A DNA stretch of 64,000 nt from Robertmurraya andreesenii (GTDB taxonomy: Bacteria > Bacillota > Bacilli > Bacillales > Cytobacillaceae): contig NZ_JAUSTU010000002.1 of the NCBI RefSeq assembly GCF_030813005.1, positions 248,001-312,000 on the forward strand. The letters run 5' to 3'. The notes under the pieces were generated by a model that was given only the letters and a program-made list of their open reading frames with translations, was not told where the DNA came from and ran no database searches. Below are positions 1-8,747 of the stretch, one piece after another. Within the stretch, counting starts at the first letter, position 1; every line of letters starts with the position of its first letter. The translations under genes were made by a program, and so were the position numbers.

Positions 1-155
1 CTTGAGAGATTTTGTTGAATAACGGCGAAACCACGCTCAACAAATTCCTGCTTGAGATCATTTAGAATAACCTTGTAGCCTGCTGTGGCACAGACCTGAG
101 CGATTCCCGAACCCATCTGCCCAGCTCCGATCACCATAATCTTTTCTACGTTCAT
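1..155 (-). CDS. hbd: 3-hydroxybutyryl-CoA dehydrogenase, N-terminal part (cut by window edge)
   Basis: Only the first 51 codons are inside the window. They begin MNVEKIMVIGAGQMGSGIAQ, the GxGxMGxG dinucleotide-binding loop of the 3-hydroxyacyl-CoA dehydrogenase family, followed by a typical second Rossmann strand ending in ND. The enzyme interconverts acetoacetyl-CoA and 3-hydroxybutyryl-CoA with NAD(P). The ATG at 153-155 is preceded by a G-rich ribosome site at about 163-168. It lies 18 bp after the thiolase stop, on the same strand, so the two genes form one operon, as in the mmgAB pair of B. subtilis. Whether the partner is an mmgB-type or a general hbd-type protein cannot be told from this fragment. 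Confidence 0.88.
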   Translation of the reverse strand, partial: MNVEKIMVIGAGQMGSGIAQVCATAGYKVILNDLKQEFVERGFAVIQQNLS

Positions 156-173
156 TTCATTGCCCCCCATCTA

Positions 174-1373
174 TTATTTGAGAAAAGAGCCTTTCGGAAC
201 CTCAATCATAATTGCATCCCCCTGACCGCCACCACTGCAGATAGCCGCTATCCCAATACCGCCACCTCTTCTTTTTAGCTCATACATAAGAGTGAGGATG
301 ATTCTTGCTCCGCTCGCTCCAATTGGATGCCCGAGGGCAACAGCACCACCGTTAACATTTACTTTGTCAGGATTTAGACCTGCGAGCTTACCGCTTGTGA
401 GTGCTACAGCCGCAAAGGCTTCATTAATTTCGAACAAATCGATTTCCTCGAGTGTTTTCCCTGTTTTCTTTAGTAGCTCGTTAATCACGAGTCCGGGTGT
501 CTTTGGAAAATCCTTTGCTTCCACGGCAATTGCTGCATGCCCAATGATGATCGCTTCAGGGGTTCTTCCTTCCCTTTCCGCACGTTCCTCGTTCATGAGC
601 ACGAGGGCAGCCGCACCATCATTGACTCCAGGCGCATTTCCAGCGGTAATGGTTCCATTGGCTCCAAATACCGGTCTTAATTTTGCTAGCTGTTCAAGAG
701 AGGTATCCCTTCTTGGAGCCTCATCCACTGAGACGACAATCGGATCTCCTTTTCTTTGTGGAATTTCAACAGGTACAATTTCCTCTGCCAGCTTCCCAGC
801 ATCAATGGCAGCTAGTGCGAGCTGATGACTTCTTAATGCCCACTCATCCTGTTCTGCTCTTGTGATCCCCATTTCTTCCGCTACTTCATTTCCGTAGGTT
901 CCCATATGAACGCCAGTAAAGCTGCATGTTAAGCCGTCATGCACCATAAGGTCTTTGACGGTGGAATCCCCCATTCTTAATCCAAACCGTACCTTTGGTA
1001 AAAAATACGGAGCATTGCTCATGGATTCCATTCCACCTGCAACCACCACCTCTTCATCACCAGCACGGATGATTTGGTCAGCTAAGGTTACACTTCTCAT
1101 ACCAGAGGCACAGACCTTGTTGATTGTTTCTGTTTTTACCTCCCATGGTAGGCCCGCTTTTTTTGCTGCCTGACGAGAAGGGATTTGCCCTTGGCCTCCT
1201 TGAAGAACATTTCCTAAAATCACTTCTTGGACATCCTCCTCATGGATTCCCGCTCGCCCTATTGCCTCCTTCATAGCGATCCCGCCCAATTCAGAAGCTG
1301 AAAGGTCGCTTAGGGCTCCTCCGGATTTGCCAAAAGGAGTTCTTGCTCCGCTAAGGATGACAGTTCTTCCCAT
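174..1373 (-). CDS. thl: acetyl-CoA C-acetyltransferase (thiolase)
   Basis: A 399-residue thiolase, the usual family length. The acylated cysteine lies in NKVCASGMRS near residue 88. The C-terminal blocks NEAFA, GHPIGASGAR and CSGGGQG carry the catalytic His and second Cys. It condenses two acetyl-CoA to acetoacetyl-CoA or runs in reverse in degradation. The ATG follows AAGGAG at eight bases. It is first gene of an operon with hbd. Upstream are a palindromic AAAGCGCTTT element resembling a CcpA site and a FadR-like operator, so carbon catabolite and acyl-CoA control are plausible. It is the counterpart of B. subtilis mmgA/yhfS-type thiolases; which paralogue is not certain. Confidence 0.93.
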   Translation of the reverse strand: MGRTVILSGARTPFGKSGGALSDLSASELGGIAMKEAIGRAGIHEEDVQEVILGNVLQGGQGQIPSRQAAKKAGLPWEVKTETINKVCASGMRSVTLADQIIRAGDEEVVVAGGMESMSNAPYFLPKVRFGLRMGDSTVKDLMVHDGLTCSFTGVHMGTYGNEVAEEMGITRAEQDEWALRSHQLALAAIDAGKLAEEIVPVEIPQRKGDPIVVSVDEAPRRDTSLEQLAKLRPVFGANGTITAGNAPGVNDGAAALVLMNEERAEREGRTPEAIIIGHAAIAVEAKDFPKTPGLVINELLKKTGKTLEEIDLFEINEAFAAVALTSGKLAGLNPDKVNVNGGAVALGHPIGASGARIILTLMYELKRRGGGIGIAAICSGGGQGDAIMIEVPKGSFLK

Positions 1374-1417
1374 CTACATCTCTCCTTATCTATTAAATCG
1401 TGTAATCATGTTCTGGT

Positions 1418-1435
1418 TGACTGAACGCTCGCTCG
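1418..1435. promoter_or_regulatory. candidate FadR-type operator upstream of thl
   Basis: The 18-mer TGACTGAACGCTCGCTCG lies 45-62 bp before the thl start. It shares 14 of 18 positions with the site upstream of fadF at 3874-3891 read on the minus strand (TGACTGAATGCTCATTCA). The latter fits the B. subtilis FadR (YsiA) consensus well; this copy is more degenerate, particularly in its right arm. Confidence 0.5.
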
Positions 1436-1473
1436 AAGCTTTTCCTAAAGAAATGGGAATCTACTGTTCCCAT

Positions 1474-1487
1474 TGAAAGCGCTTTAC
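1474..1487. promoter_or_regulatory. candidate cre (CcpA) site upstream of thl-hbd
   Basis: TGAAAGCGCTTTAC contains the 10-bp palindrome AAAGCGCTTT and matches the cre consensus TGWNANCGNTNWCA at all but its last two positions. It lies about 100 bp before the thl start. The mmg operon of B. subtilis is known to be glucose-repressed, so the role is plausible but inferred. Confidence 0.4.
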
Positions 1488-1591
1488 TATATGTTTCCAT
1501 TTTACCGCAATATTAGAAAAATTTAAATATTCTTTTGAATATTTTTAACTATGAATTGGAGGTTGAAAATATAAGTCGCCCGTACAAAACA

Positions 1592-1612
1592 ACCAGCGGG
1601 AAACCCGCTGGT
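1592..1612 (-). terminator. Rho-independent terminator after fadF
   Basis: A perfect 9-bp stem (ACCAGCGGG / CCCGCTGGT) with a 3-base loop, 47 bp beyond the fadF stop. On the minus strand it is followed by TTGTTTTGT. It separates fadF from the thl promoter region. Confidence 0.75.
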
Positions 1613-1658
1613 ATACTTTTTGTCTAGCTACGGCAGCTAGCCGCCTCCGCTTTTCTTG

Positions 1659-3770
1659 TTAAGACGCCACTTCCTGTGCTTCTCCACATACTGCTTTTTC
1701 AAGAAGCTCCGCTACATCATAGGTTGCGACCTTATCTTCCACTTCCTTCGCCTTCGTTCCATCGGAAAGCATTGTTAAGCAATAAGGACAGCCGGAGCTG
1801 ATCACAGTTGGATTCACTTCTAGTGCCTGCTCGGTACGGGCCACGTTAATACGATGTCCTGTTTCTTCCTCCATCCACATGAGGCCACCACCCGCACCAC
1901 AGCACATTCCTGTGTCGCGATTTCTTTCCATTTCCACAAGCTTGACGCCTTGAATGGATTTTAAGATTTCACGCGGTGGATCGTACACTTCATTGTAACG
2001 GCCCAAATAGCAAGAATCATGGAAGGTAATCGTTTCATTAACCGCATATTTCGGTTTTAGACGGCCATCTTTTACAAGCTGGTACAAGACCTCTGTATGG
2101 TGATAGACCTCTGCCTCTAAACCAAAATCAGGGTATTCATTTTTGAAAATATTATAGGCATGAGGGTCAATCGTCACGATCTTCTTCACATCGTTCTTTT
2201 CAAATTCATCGATATTATTGGTTGCAAGCTCCTGGAAGACGAACTCATTACCAAGGCGACGCGCTGTGTCCCCAGAGTTCTTTTCCTTATTACCAAGAAT
2301 GGCAAATTTTACTCCTGCCTCATTCAATAGCTTGGCGAAGGATAAAGCAATTTTCTGGCTGCGGTTATCATAGGATCCCATCGAGCCAACCCAGAATAAA
2401 TATTCAAATTCCTCGCCTGCTTTTTTCATTTCTTTGACGGTTTTGACTTCCACATCAGGACGAGCGTCACGCCAGTTTTCTCGCTCTTTACGGTTTAATC
2501 CCCAAGGGTTGCCCTGGCGTTCGATGTTTTGCATCGCACGCTGTGCATCCGCGTCCATCTTTCCTTCTGTTAGCACTAAGTAACGGCGCAGGTCGATGAT
2601 TTTTTCAACATGCTCGTTCATAACTGGGCATTGATCCTCACAGTTCCGGCATGTTGTACAAGCCCAGATTTCTTCCTCTGTGATGACATCCCCAATCAGG
2701 CTTGGACTGTATTCAATTGTTGCCGCACTTTCTTGTACGCCCTTACCAGCTGCAGCAAGAGCTAGCTGGTTGCCTTGCGTGTTGGCGAAGGCAAAGGTTG
2801 GAACCCATGGCTGCTTAGATGTAACTGCCGCACCATGATTGGTTAAATGATCGCGAAGCTTTAGAATTAAGTCCATTGGCGAAAGCATTTTTCCAGTGCC
2901 TGTTGCCGGACACATATTCGTACAGCGACCGCACTCTACACATGCATATAAATCAACAAGCTGGAGCTGGGTGAAGTCCTCAATTTTTCCGACTCCAAAT
3001 GATTCCTGTGTTTCATCTTCAAAATCGATTTTCTTTAATTTCCCTGGGTTCTCCAAGCGATTCAAGTATACGTTTGCAGGTCCAGCTATTAAGTGGGCAT
3101 GCTTTCCTTGTGGAACGTACACGAGGAATGAAAGTAGGAAAATGAGATGTAGCCACCAAGCGAAATAGAACACGACGATGGCAGCCGTTTCTCCAATCCC
3201 TGCAAAGGCTGTTCCAATAAGTGAAGCAACTGGCTCTGACCATGATGCTTCATGTCCGTGCCAAATCATGCTCATTCCATTTCCAAGTAATACAGACAGC
3301 ATCAGACCGCCGATAAAAATAAGAACAAGTCCTGATTTAAAGCCTCTCTTTAAGCGAACAAGCTTTTCAATATAACGGCGATAAAATGCCCAGACAACCG
3401 CAACTAATATGATGAGCGTCACGATCTCCTGGAAGAAGGTAAAGCCAGCATACAAAGGGCCAAATGGCAAGTGCGCCCCCGGCTTAATTCCTTTAATAAT
3501 AAAATCAATAGCTCCGAATTGAACGAGAATGAATCCGTAGAAGAACATCACGTGGATAGCGCCGCTCTTCTTGTCTTTTAATAGCTTCTTTTGCCCAAAC
3601 ACATGCACCCAAATTTTGTTCATCCGCTCTTTGACGTTGTTATCAAACTCTTCTTTTTTGCCGAGCTTGATGTATTCAATTCTTGTCTTTACCACATACA
3701 CAAACAGACTCACGCCGTAAGCGATTACAACAAGGGTTGCGATGAGGTTAATCCATAATAATCCGTTCAT
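1659..3770 (-). CDS. fadF: FadF-type iron-sulfur oxidoreductase (heterodisulfide-reductase-like)
   Basis: A 703-residue membrane protein, matching B. subtilis FadF (YwjF). The N-terminal third holds several membrane segments resembling a nitrate-reductase gamma/cytochrome b unit. The middle carries two ferredoxin clusters (CVECGRCTNMCPATG and CTTCRNCEDQCPV). The C-terminal half has two CCG-type domains (HDSCYLGRYN...GMCCGAGGG and SSGCPYCLTML). It is thought to pass electrons from acyl-CoA dehydrogenase/ETF to menaquinone during beta-oxidation. The start used is the ATG at 3768-3770 (MNGLLWINL), behind AAAGGAG; the longer frame to 3884 would overlap the FadR operator and add a basic non-family extension. 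Confidence 0.9.
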   Translation of the reverse strand: MNGLLWINLIATLVVIAYGVSLFVYVVKTRIEYIKLGKKEEFDNNVKERMNKIWVHVFGQKKLLKDKKSGAIHVMFFYGFILVQFGAIDFIIKGIKPGAHLPFGPLYAGFTFFQEIVTLIILVAVVWAFYRRYIEKLVRLKRGFKSGLVLIFIGGLMLSVLLGNGMSMIWHGHEASWSEPVASLIGTAFAGIGETAAIVVFYFAWWLHLIFLLSFLVYVPQGKHAHLIAGPANVYLNRLENPGKLKKIDFEDETQESFGVGKIEDFTQLQLVDLYACVECGRCTNMCPATGTGKMLSPMDLILKLRDHLTNHGAAVTSKQPWVPTFAFANTQGNQLALAAAGKGVQESAATIEYSPSLIGDVITEEEIWACTTCRNCEDQCPVMNEHVEKIIDLRRYLVLTEGKMDADAQRAMQNIERQGNPWGLNRKERENWRDARPDVEVKTVKEMKKAGEEFEYLFWVGSMGSYDNRSQKIALSFAKLLNEAGVKFAILGNKEKNSGDTARRLGNEFVFQELATNNIDEFEKNDVKKIVTIDPHAYNIFKNEYPDFGLEAEVYHHTEVLYQLVKDGRLKPKYAVNETITFHDSCYLGRYNEVYDPPREILKSIQGVKLVEMERNRDTGMCCGAGGGLMWMEEETGHRINVARTEQALEVNPTVISSGCPYCLTMLSDGTKAKEVEDKVATYDVAELLEKAVCGEAQEVAS

Positions 3771-3873
3771 TATGAAAATAACGCTCCTTTCTTTATTTTT
3801 TGGTATTCTCGACCGCGATTGAAAATTTCCAAAACAGTGAAATTTTCTGAATTTACCTACCTCCATTATATAA

Positions 3874-3891
3874 TGAATGAGCATTCAGTCA
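3874..3891. promoter_or_regulatory. FadR (YsiA) operator upstream of fadF
   Basis: Read on the minus strand, TGACTGAATGCTCATTCA agrees with the published B. subtilis FadR consensus TGAATGAMTANTCATTCA except at two positions. It lies about 104-121 bp before the fadF start. FadR represses fadF in B. subtilis and is released by long-chain acyl-CoA; the same control is inferred here. Confidence 0.72.
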
Positions 3892-4032
3892 ATATTTTTC
3901 TTTTAATTTTGATCATGGTTTCCAAAATGATTATAGAAGCTCTATTTATGGAAACAATAAAAGAGCCTGATACTTTATAGGCTAAGTACAATCAAGATCG
4001 AGAAAAGACCTATGTGAAGGAGTGGATAGCAT

Positions 4033-5235
4033 CTGAAAATTATTGTTTCTATTTTAATTGCTATCTCCATCTTCAGTATCTATTTGTTCCTCGATTATAA
4101 ATTGGGGAGAAAAAAGCAGCGACTGACCGTCAAGAGCAATGTCTTTCCGTTCCGGCATAGCAATCTAGAGATCTTTACGCAAGGGACTGCCTTATTTAAG
4201 GATATGTTTAAGGAATTTAGAAATGCCAAAAAGCATATCCATGTCCTATTTTATATTTGTAAGAACGATCCCATCAGCCAGGAATTTCTCAACATCCTCA
4301 TGGAAAAAGCAAAAAATGGGGTTGAGGTGCGATTGCTGCTCGACTGGGCTGGAAGCTTGAAGATTAAGAGAAGCAAGATCAAAGAATTAAAGGACGCTGG
4401 CGTTCATTTTTCATTTTCTAACCTTCCCAAAGCACCCACTTTCTTTTATACTTCTCAAACCCGGAATCATCGGAAAATTACCGTTATTGATGGAAAAATT
4501 GGGTATATGGGTGGCTATAATGTTGGCAAAGAGTATATTGATTTAGATCCAAAGCTCACACCTTGGCGTGATTATCATCTGAAATTGAAGGGAGAAGGCG
4601 TAGAGGATTTGCAGCGGCAGTTTCTCCTTGATTGGTCGGAAGCTTCAAAAACAAATCTGCTTCAAAATGAGATTTATTTCCCTAAGCTTATGAAAGGGGA
4701 AGTATGCCATAAAATCATTTCGACTGAGGGTTTCTTATTAGAAGAAACCTTTTCTGACCTCATTCATCAGGCAAAGAAATCGATTATCATTGGATCTCCT
4801 TATTTCATTCCAAGCAAAAAATTACTGAATGATCTCATCCTTGCGCTCCGTCGAGGGGTCACACTCACTTTGATTGTCCCCTATCATTCAGACCATTTAC
4901 TTGTTAAAGAGGCCTCCTTTCCATACCTTAGACAAATCCTTTCGAATGGTGCAAAGGTTTATCAATATAAAAAGGGCTTCTATCATGCAAAGGTTTTTAT
5001 GATTGATGAGGAGGTATGCGATTTAGGGACAGCCAATTTTGATAACCGAAGCCTTTTCTTAAACCATGAAATCAATTGCTTTATTCATGAAAAAAAAACA
5101 CTTAACGAAGTGTTTGAAATTCTTAAACAGGATATACAGCATTCCCAGGAGCTTCGTTTGAGTGATTTAAACTCATTAGGTTTTTCTACGAAAGTAAAAG
5201 AATGGATTGCGAAATTATTTGTCCACTTTTTATGA
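4033..5235 (+). CDS. clsB: phospholipase-D-family cardiolipin synthase (YwjE/ClsB type)
   Basis: Two PLD catalytic motifs are present, HRKITVIDGKIGYMGG and HAKVFMIDEEVCDLGTANFDNRS, both of HxKx4D type. The annotated start is a CTG at 4033, ten bases after AAGGAG. It gives a protein of 400 residues beginning MKIIVSILIAISIFSIYLF, a membrane anchor, like the 398-residue B. subtilis YwjE, which also sits beside fadF. The alternative TTG start at 4084 has no ribosome site and would remove the anchor. The enzyme joins two phosphatidylglycerol molecules into cardiolipin at the membrane. It is divergent from fadF and convergent with selU. Confidence 0.87.
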   Translation: MKIIVSILIAISIFSIYLFLDYKLGRKKQRLTVKSNVFPFRHSNLEIFTQGTALFKDMFKEFRNAKKHIHVLFYICKNDPISQEFLNILMEKAKNGVEVRLLLDWAGSLKIKRSKIKELKDAGVHFSFSNLPKAPTFFYTSQTRNHRKITVIDGKIGYMGGYNVGKEYIDLDPKLTPWRDYHLKLKGEGVEDLQRQFLLDWSEASKTNLLQNEIYFPKLMKGEVCHKIISTEGFLLEETFSDLIHQAKKSIIIGSPYFIPSKKLLNDLILALRRGVTLTLIVPYHSDHLLVKEASFPYLRQILSNGAKVYQYKKGFYHAKVFMIDEEVCDLGTANFDNRSLFLNHEINCFIHEKKTLNEVFEILKQDIQHSQELRLSDLNSLGFSTKVKEWIAKLFVHFL

Positions 5236-5302
5236 TGGCTGTATGTACATTTTTGCTCCATGTTCAGCAAGGTATGGGAACAGATCCTTCATAATGGAAA
5301 GC

Positions 5303-5335
5303 AAATAAAGGGCGGCAATGGACCGCTCTTTATTT
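5303..5335. terminator. bidirectional terminator between clsB and selU
   Basis: AAATAAAGGGCGG pairs over 13 positions (one G-T wobble) with CCGCTCTTTATTT around a 7-base loop. A/T-rich ends on both sides suit termination from both strands. It overlaps the selU stop codon. Confidence 0.72.
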
Positions 5336-6400
5336 CGTCACTTCATGTGGGGCTGAGGGATAAAGATTTTCTACAAAGGTTACAATTTTGTTGACAGCCT
5401 CTTCTAAGGAATCATTCTCTACTTCAAATGCCGTGTTCAATGTTTCATTAATTTTGTTATCGTAACGAGGATCGTAGTAATGAATGATGAGGAGACGTAT
5501 CATCTCTTTGTAGTTTCTTTGTTCTAAGGAGTCCAACAATTCCTGCTGAATTTCCGGTTGTTTAATTCTCTTCATAATTCTGCTTAGTGCATCTCTCACT
5601 CGTTCTTGGAAGGCATCCGTATCATCTACATATTGCTTATAAATTCTCTCGACCCTTGACTCAAGATTTGAAACAACATGGATATGAATCCCATTTTCCT
5701 TTTTCTCATATAGCTCTGGAGGCTGAACAGCATGACCAATCCTCCTGCTTTCTCCCTCCATGAAAAAATAAGGGCTGCCTTGGATTTTCTCCAAAGCCTC
5801 AAAAAGAAGAGCATCAAATGTCTTTTGATTATGAGGGGTCTGTCCAGATACGGCGCCAAATACCGAGCCCCGATGATTGGCATAGCCCTCAAGGTCTAAT
5901 ACAGGATATCCCCTATCCTGAAGAACCTGTAAAATATCCGTTTTCCCCGTGCCGGTTAACCCGTAGATAACGATGGCCCTTTCAGGAAGCATATCTGGAA
6001 TTTTATCAATCACATATTCACGAAATGCACGATATCCCCCGTCTAGACGTTGGATATGCAGCCCTGCCATCATCGCAAAGTGGGAGATGGATTGACTGCG
6101 CTGTCCTCCTCTCCAGCAATAAAGAAGGGGCTTCTTCCCCGTTTCCTCGATTTCTTTAATTTCATTAAGCAGCTTAGGTAGCTTTGGCGAGACAATTTCC
6201 ATTGCTCTCCACTTCGCTGCCTTCTGGCCTTCTTGCTTATAAATGGTCCCGATTTCAGCCCGTTCCTCATCGGTAAAAAGGGGAACGTTGACAGCATTCG
6301 GAATATGGCTATCTTGATACTCAATAGGAGACCTCACATCGACTGGGATGTAGATTTCCTTATGATTGATAAACTCGTCAACTGTCCGATCATAGTTCAT
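5330..6400 (-). CDS. selU: tRNA 2-selenouridine synthase SelU (MnmH)
   Basis: A 356-residue protein with an N-terminal rhodanese domain whose active cysteine (Cys95) is in the hallmark YCWRGGQRSQS, and a C-terminal P-loop domain (GLTGTGKT, residues 147-154). This is the exact architecture of SelU/YbbB. The enzyme replaces sulfur by selenium at the wobble uridine of tRNAs for Lys, Glu and Gln, via a geranylated intermediate, using selenophosphate. The ATG at 6398-6400 follows GGAGGA. It is monocistronic between two terminators. The gene implies that SelD is present elsewhere in the genome, and it fits the selenocysteine formate dehydrogenase at 31.4-34.4 kb. Confidence 0.95.
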   Translation of the reverse strand: MNYDRTVDEFINHKEIYIPVDVRSPIEYQDSHIPNAVNVPLFTDEERAEIGTIYKQEGQKAAKWRAMEIVSPKLPKLLNEIKEIEETGKKPLLYCWRGGQRSQSISHFAMMAGLHIQRLDGGYRAFREYVIDKIPDMLPERAIVIYGLTGTGKTDILQVLQDRGYPVLDLEGYANHRGSVFGAVSGQTPHNQKTFDALLFEALEKIQGSPYFFMEGESRRIGHAVQPPELYEKKENGIHIHVVSNLESRVERIYKQYVDDTDAFQERVRDALSRIMKRIKQPEIQQELLDSLEQRNYKEMIRLLIIHYYDPRYDNKINETLNTAFEVENDSLEEAVNKIVTFVENLYPSAPHEVTK

Positions 6401-6427
6401 GAGTATTCCTCCGATATAGATGACTAT

Positions 6428-6454
6428 AAAACGGGTCTCTTGAGGAGACCCGTT
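6428..6454 (-). terminator. Rho-independent terminator after argS
   Basis: Perfect 11-bp stem (AAACGGGTCTC / GAGACCCGTTT), 5-base loop, followed on the minus strand by TTTTATAG. It starts six bases past the argS stop and separates it from selU. Confidence 0.85.
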
Positions 6455-6459
6455 TCCTG

Positions 6460-8130
6460 TTACATTTTCTCAGGAGCTGAAACTCCAATTAAAGAAAGTG
6501 CGTTTTTCAATGTGACTTGTACCGACTTGATCAGAGAGAGGCGTGCTTTTGTCCGCTCTATATGCTCTGAATCCAACACCTTCTCTGCATTGTAAAAGCT
6601 ATGGAAAGTAGAGGCCAAGTCAAAAATATAATTTGTAATTCGGTGTGGCATGCGCTTTTCTGCCGCTTCTGCAACAGCCAACGGGAATTCGCCAAGCTTT
6701 TTCAGAACTTCAATTTCTTTTTCAGCTTCGATTTGTGCTAAGTCAATGTTTTCGTTAACCGTTAATCCCTGCTCCTCCCCTTGACGCAGAATGCTGCAAA
6801 TTCGGGCATGGGCATATTGGGCATAATAGACTGGATTTTCATTTGATTGGGACACCGCCAAGTCCAAGTCGAAGTCCAAATGGGTATCCGCGCTTCTCAT
6901 CGCAAAGAAATAACGGGTTGCATCTAACCCTACTTCCTCCACAAGATCCCGCATTGTCACAGCTTTTCCAGTCCGTTTGCTCATCTTCATTTTCTCACCG
7001 TTTTTGTATAGGTGGACGAGCTGAATGATTTCAACCTCTAATGCGTCCTTGTCATAGCCGAGTGCTTGAATCGCTGCCTTCATCCGTGGAATATAGCCGT
7101 GATGGTCCGCACCCCAAATATTAATCAGTTTCTCAAAGCCCCGCTCAAGCTTGTCCTTATGGTAAGCAATATCTGGAGTAAGGTATGTGTAGGAGCCGTC
7201 CTGTTTGATGAGCACCCGATCCTTATCGTCCCCTAACTCCGTAGATTTGAACCAAGTAGCCCCATCCTGCTCGTAAATATAGCCATTATCCCTTAAAGAC
7301 TTAAGGGCTGCATCAATTTTTCCATTATGATAAAGAGAGGTTTCAGAGTACCATACATCAAAGGACACACGGAATTCCTCTAAATCCTTCTTTAGTTTTG
7401 CCATTTCATACTTCAGTCCATACTCACGGAAAAATTGAAAACGCTCCGCTTCATCAACCTTCACATACTTATCACCGAACTCTTCTGCTAGATCTTTCCC
7501 AATCCCAATAATATCCTCACCATGATAGCCGTCCTCCGGCATCTCCTTGTCCAATCCGAGTGCTTGGAAGTAGCGAGCCTCCACCGATAGAGCAAGATTA
7601 TTAATTTGGTTGCCGGCGTCGTTAATGTAATATTCACGGGATACATCATAGCCAGCCTTTGCTAATATATTGCATAAGGAATCACCAACGGCTGCACCAC
7701 GGGCATGACCTAGATGAAGATCGCCTGTAGGATTGGCAGAGACAAACTCAACCTGAACTTTCTGCTTGTTTCCAACGGTTGTTTCCCCATATTTTTCTCC
7801 GGTCTTAAGGATGGTTGGAATCAGGTTTGTGAGATAGCTATTATCCATATAAAAGTTGATGAATCCAGGTCCAGCAATCTCCATTTTTTTGATCGATGCC
7901 TTTGTCTGATCAAAGCTTTGAATCAGCTCCTCTGCAATCATCCGCGGAGCCTTCTTCGCCACTCTTGCAAGCTGCATAGCCATATTGGTCGAATAATCTC
8001 CATGTGATTTTTCCTTTGGCACCTCCAAAATGACGTTCGGGATTTCTGCCTCTGTTGCTAAACCAGCCTTGACAACGGCTGCTTTGATTTCCTCTTTTAA
8101 CTTACTTTGGACTTCCTCAACAATGTTCAT
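6460..8130 (-). CDS. argS: arginyl-tRNA synthetase
   Basis: 556 residues, the Bacillus ArgS length. The class I signature is FVSANPTGDLHLGHARG (HIGH variant HLGH) and the KMSKS counterpart is KMSKRTGKAV. The anticodon-binding DALR domain closes the protein with the typical ending SLIGVSAPEKM. It charges tRNA-Arg in the cytoplasm. The start is the ATG at 8128-8130 (MNIVEEVQSKL) behind GAGGAGGAG; the in-frame upstream codons belong to the overlapping end of ywiB. The ywiB-argS arrangement with a short overlap is also seen in B. subtilis. Confidence 0.97.
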   Translation of the reverse strand: MNIVEEVQSKLKEEIKAAVVKAGLATEAEIPNVILEVPKEKSHGDYSTNMAMQLARVAKKAPRMIAEELIQSFDQTKASIKKMEIAGPGFINFYMDNSYLTNLIPTILKTGEKYGETTVGNKQKVQVEFVSANPTGDLHLGHARGAAVGDSLCNILAKAGYDVSREYYINDAGNQINNLALSVEARYFQALGLDKEMPEDGYHGEDIIGIGKDLAEEFGDKYVKVDEAERFQFFREYGLKYEMAKLKKDLEEFRVSFDVWYSETSLYHNGKIDAALKSLRDNGYIYEQDGATWFKSTELGDDKDRVLIKQDGSYTYLTPDIAYHKDKLERGFEKLINIWGADHHGYIPRMKAAIQALGYDKDALEVEIIQLVHLYKNGEKMKMSKRTGKAVTMRDLVEEVGLDATRYFFAMRSADTHLDFDLDLAVSQSNENPVYYAQYAHARICSILRQGEEQGLTVNENIDLAQIEAEKEIEVLKKLGEFPLAVAEAAEKRMPHRITNYIFDLASTFHSFYNAEKVLDSEHIERTKARLSLIKSVQVTLKNALSLIGVSAPEKM

Positions 8131-8560
8131 TTTTCTCCTCCTCAAATGAGATTTCCAAATGGTATGTACCTGCTAGCGCACCCTGCATATGTAAATCGTA
8201 TAAGATATCCATTGACCCCGTATTTGAACCAACTTGATGATCCAATCTTTTCGTCATTGTCTCGATTCTCATTATACCAAAAGGTGTTTCGTATCGACCT
8301 GCATGCTTTTTGTCTTCTTCAAAGACCATTCTCATATTAACAGCGCCGCTTCTTAGTATCAATGCTTCCTTTTTTGAGACCTTTACAATGGACTTAACCG
8401 TTCCTTCTTCAATAACTTCTTCATACTGAAGAAAGATAGATTCATTTTTTTCATAGTATCGTCCAAAAGTGGTCAATTCAAAAGCCTCATTTTCCCCATC
8501 GTTCCAAATGGTCGTCTTGACTCTTATTTTAGCAGATTTCTGCTCAACCGCACGTACCAA
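8117..8560 (-). CDS. ywiB: YwiB, DUF1934 beta-barrel protein
   Basis: A small protein of the DUF1934/YwiB family, a lipocalin-like beta-barrel of unknown function. Conserved features include ITLRSGAVNMRM-like and YETPFG blocks and a C-terminal half of alternating strands (GSMDILYDLHM...YHLEISFEEE). The reading frame runs open to 8686, but the extra 42 residues come from an intergenic palindromic repeat, so they are unlikely to be translated. A TTG at 8558-8560, 13 bases after GAGG, gives 147 residues, near the usual length; this start is uncertain. The stop overlaps the argS start by 14 bp, implying translational coupling. Confidence 0.8.
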   Translation of the reverse strand: MVRAVEQKSAKIRVKTTIWNDGENEAFELTTFGRYYEKNESIFLQYEEVIEEGTVKSIVKVSKKEALILRSGAVNMRMVFEEDKKHAGRYETPFGIMRIETMTKRLDHQVGSNTGSMDILYDLHMQGALAGTYHLEISFEEEKNEHC

Positions 8561-8602
8561 AACTGCTACACATCCTCTGATTATATTGTTGCTACCTTTG
8601 TT

Positions 8603-8685
8603 GGTACCTGTCACTTCCCTCCGGTCAGTGACCAGCGGGTACCGCCCGTGGACTTTCCCCCGAAAATGTCCATCTCCAGTGGACA
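8603..8685 (-). repeat. dispersed palindromic repeat, copy 1 (GGTACC / GTCCA type)
   Basis: Read on the minus strand: TGTCCAC, 6 bases, TGGACA, a spacer, AAAGTCCACG, then GGTACC, and a second GGTACC about 35 bp later. The same order of blocks is found at 51608-51704 on the plus strand. It contains a TGTCCA-N7-TGGACA hairpin at 8667-8685. It sits in the ywiB-speB gap, just before ywiB, and has caused an artificial N-terminal extension of that reading frame. Confidence 0.7.
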
Positions 8686-8747
8686 TTAATAAAAATTTCT
8701 TAAGAAAAAATACAACCGGACAATGGCCGATTGTATGAAATAGAGCT

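Noticed and set aside
1453..1473. Inverted repeat ATGGGAA-N7-TTCCCAT upstream of thl as a terminator
   Set aside because: No T-run follows on either strand and it lies within the promoter region; it may be an operator but nothing more can be said.
8561..8686. N-terminal extension of ywiB by 42 residues
   Set aside because: This stretch overlaps the palindromic repeat; family length and the likely TTG start exclude it.
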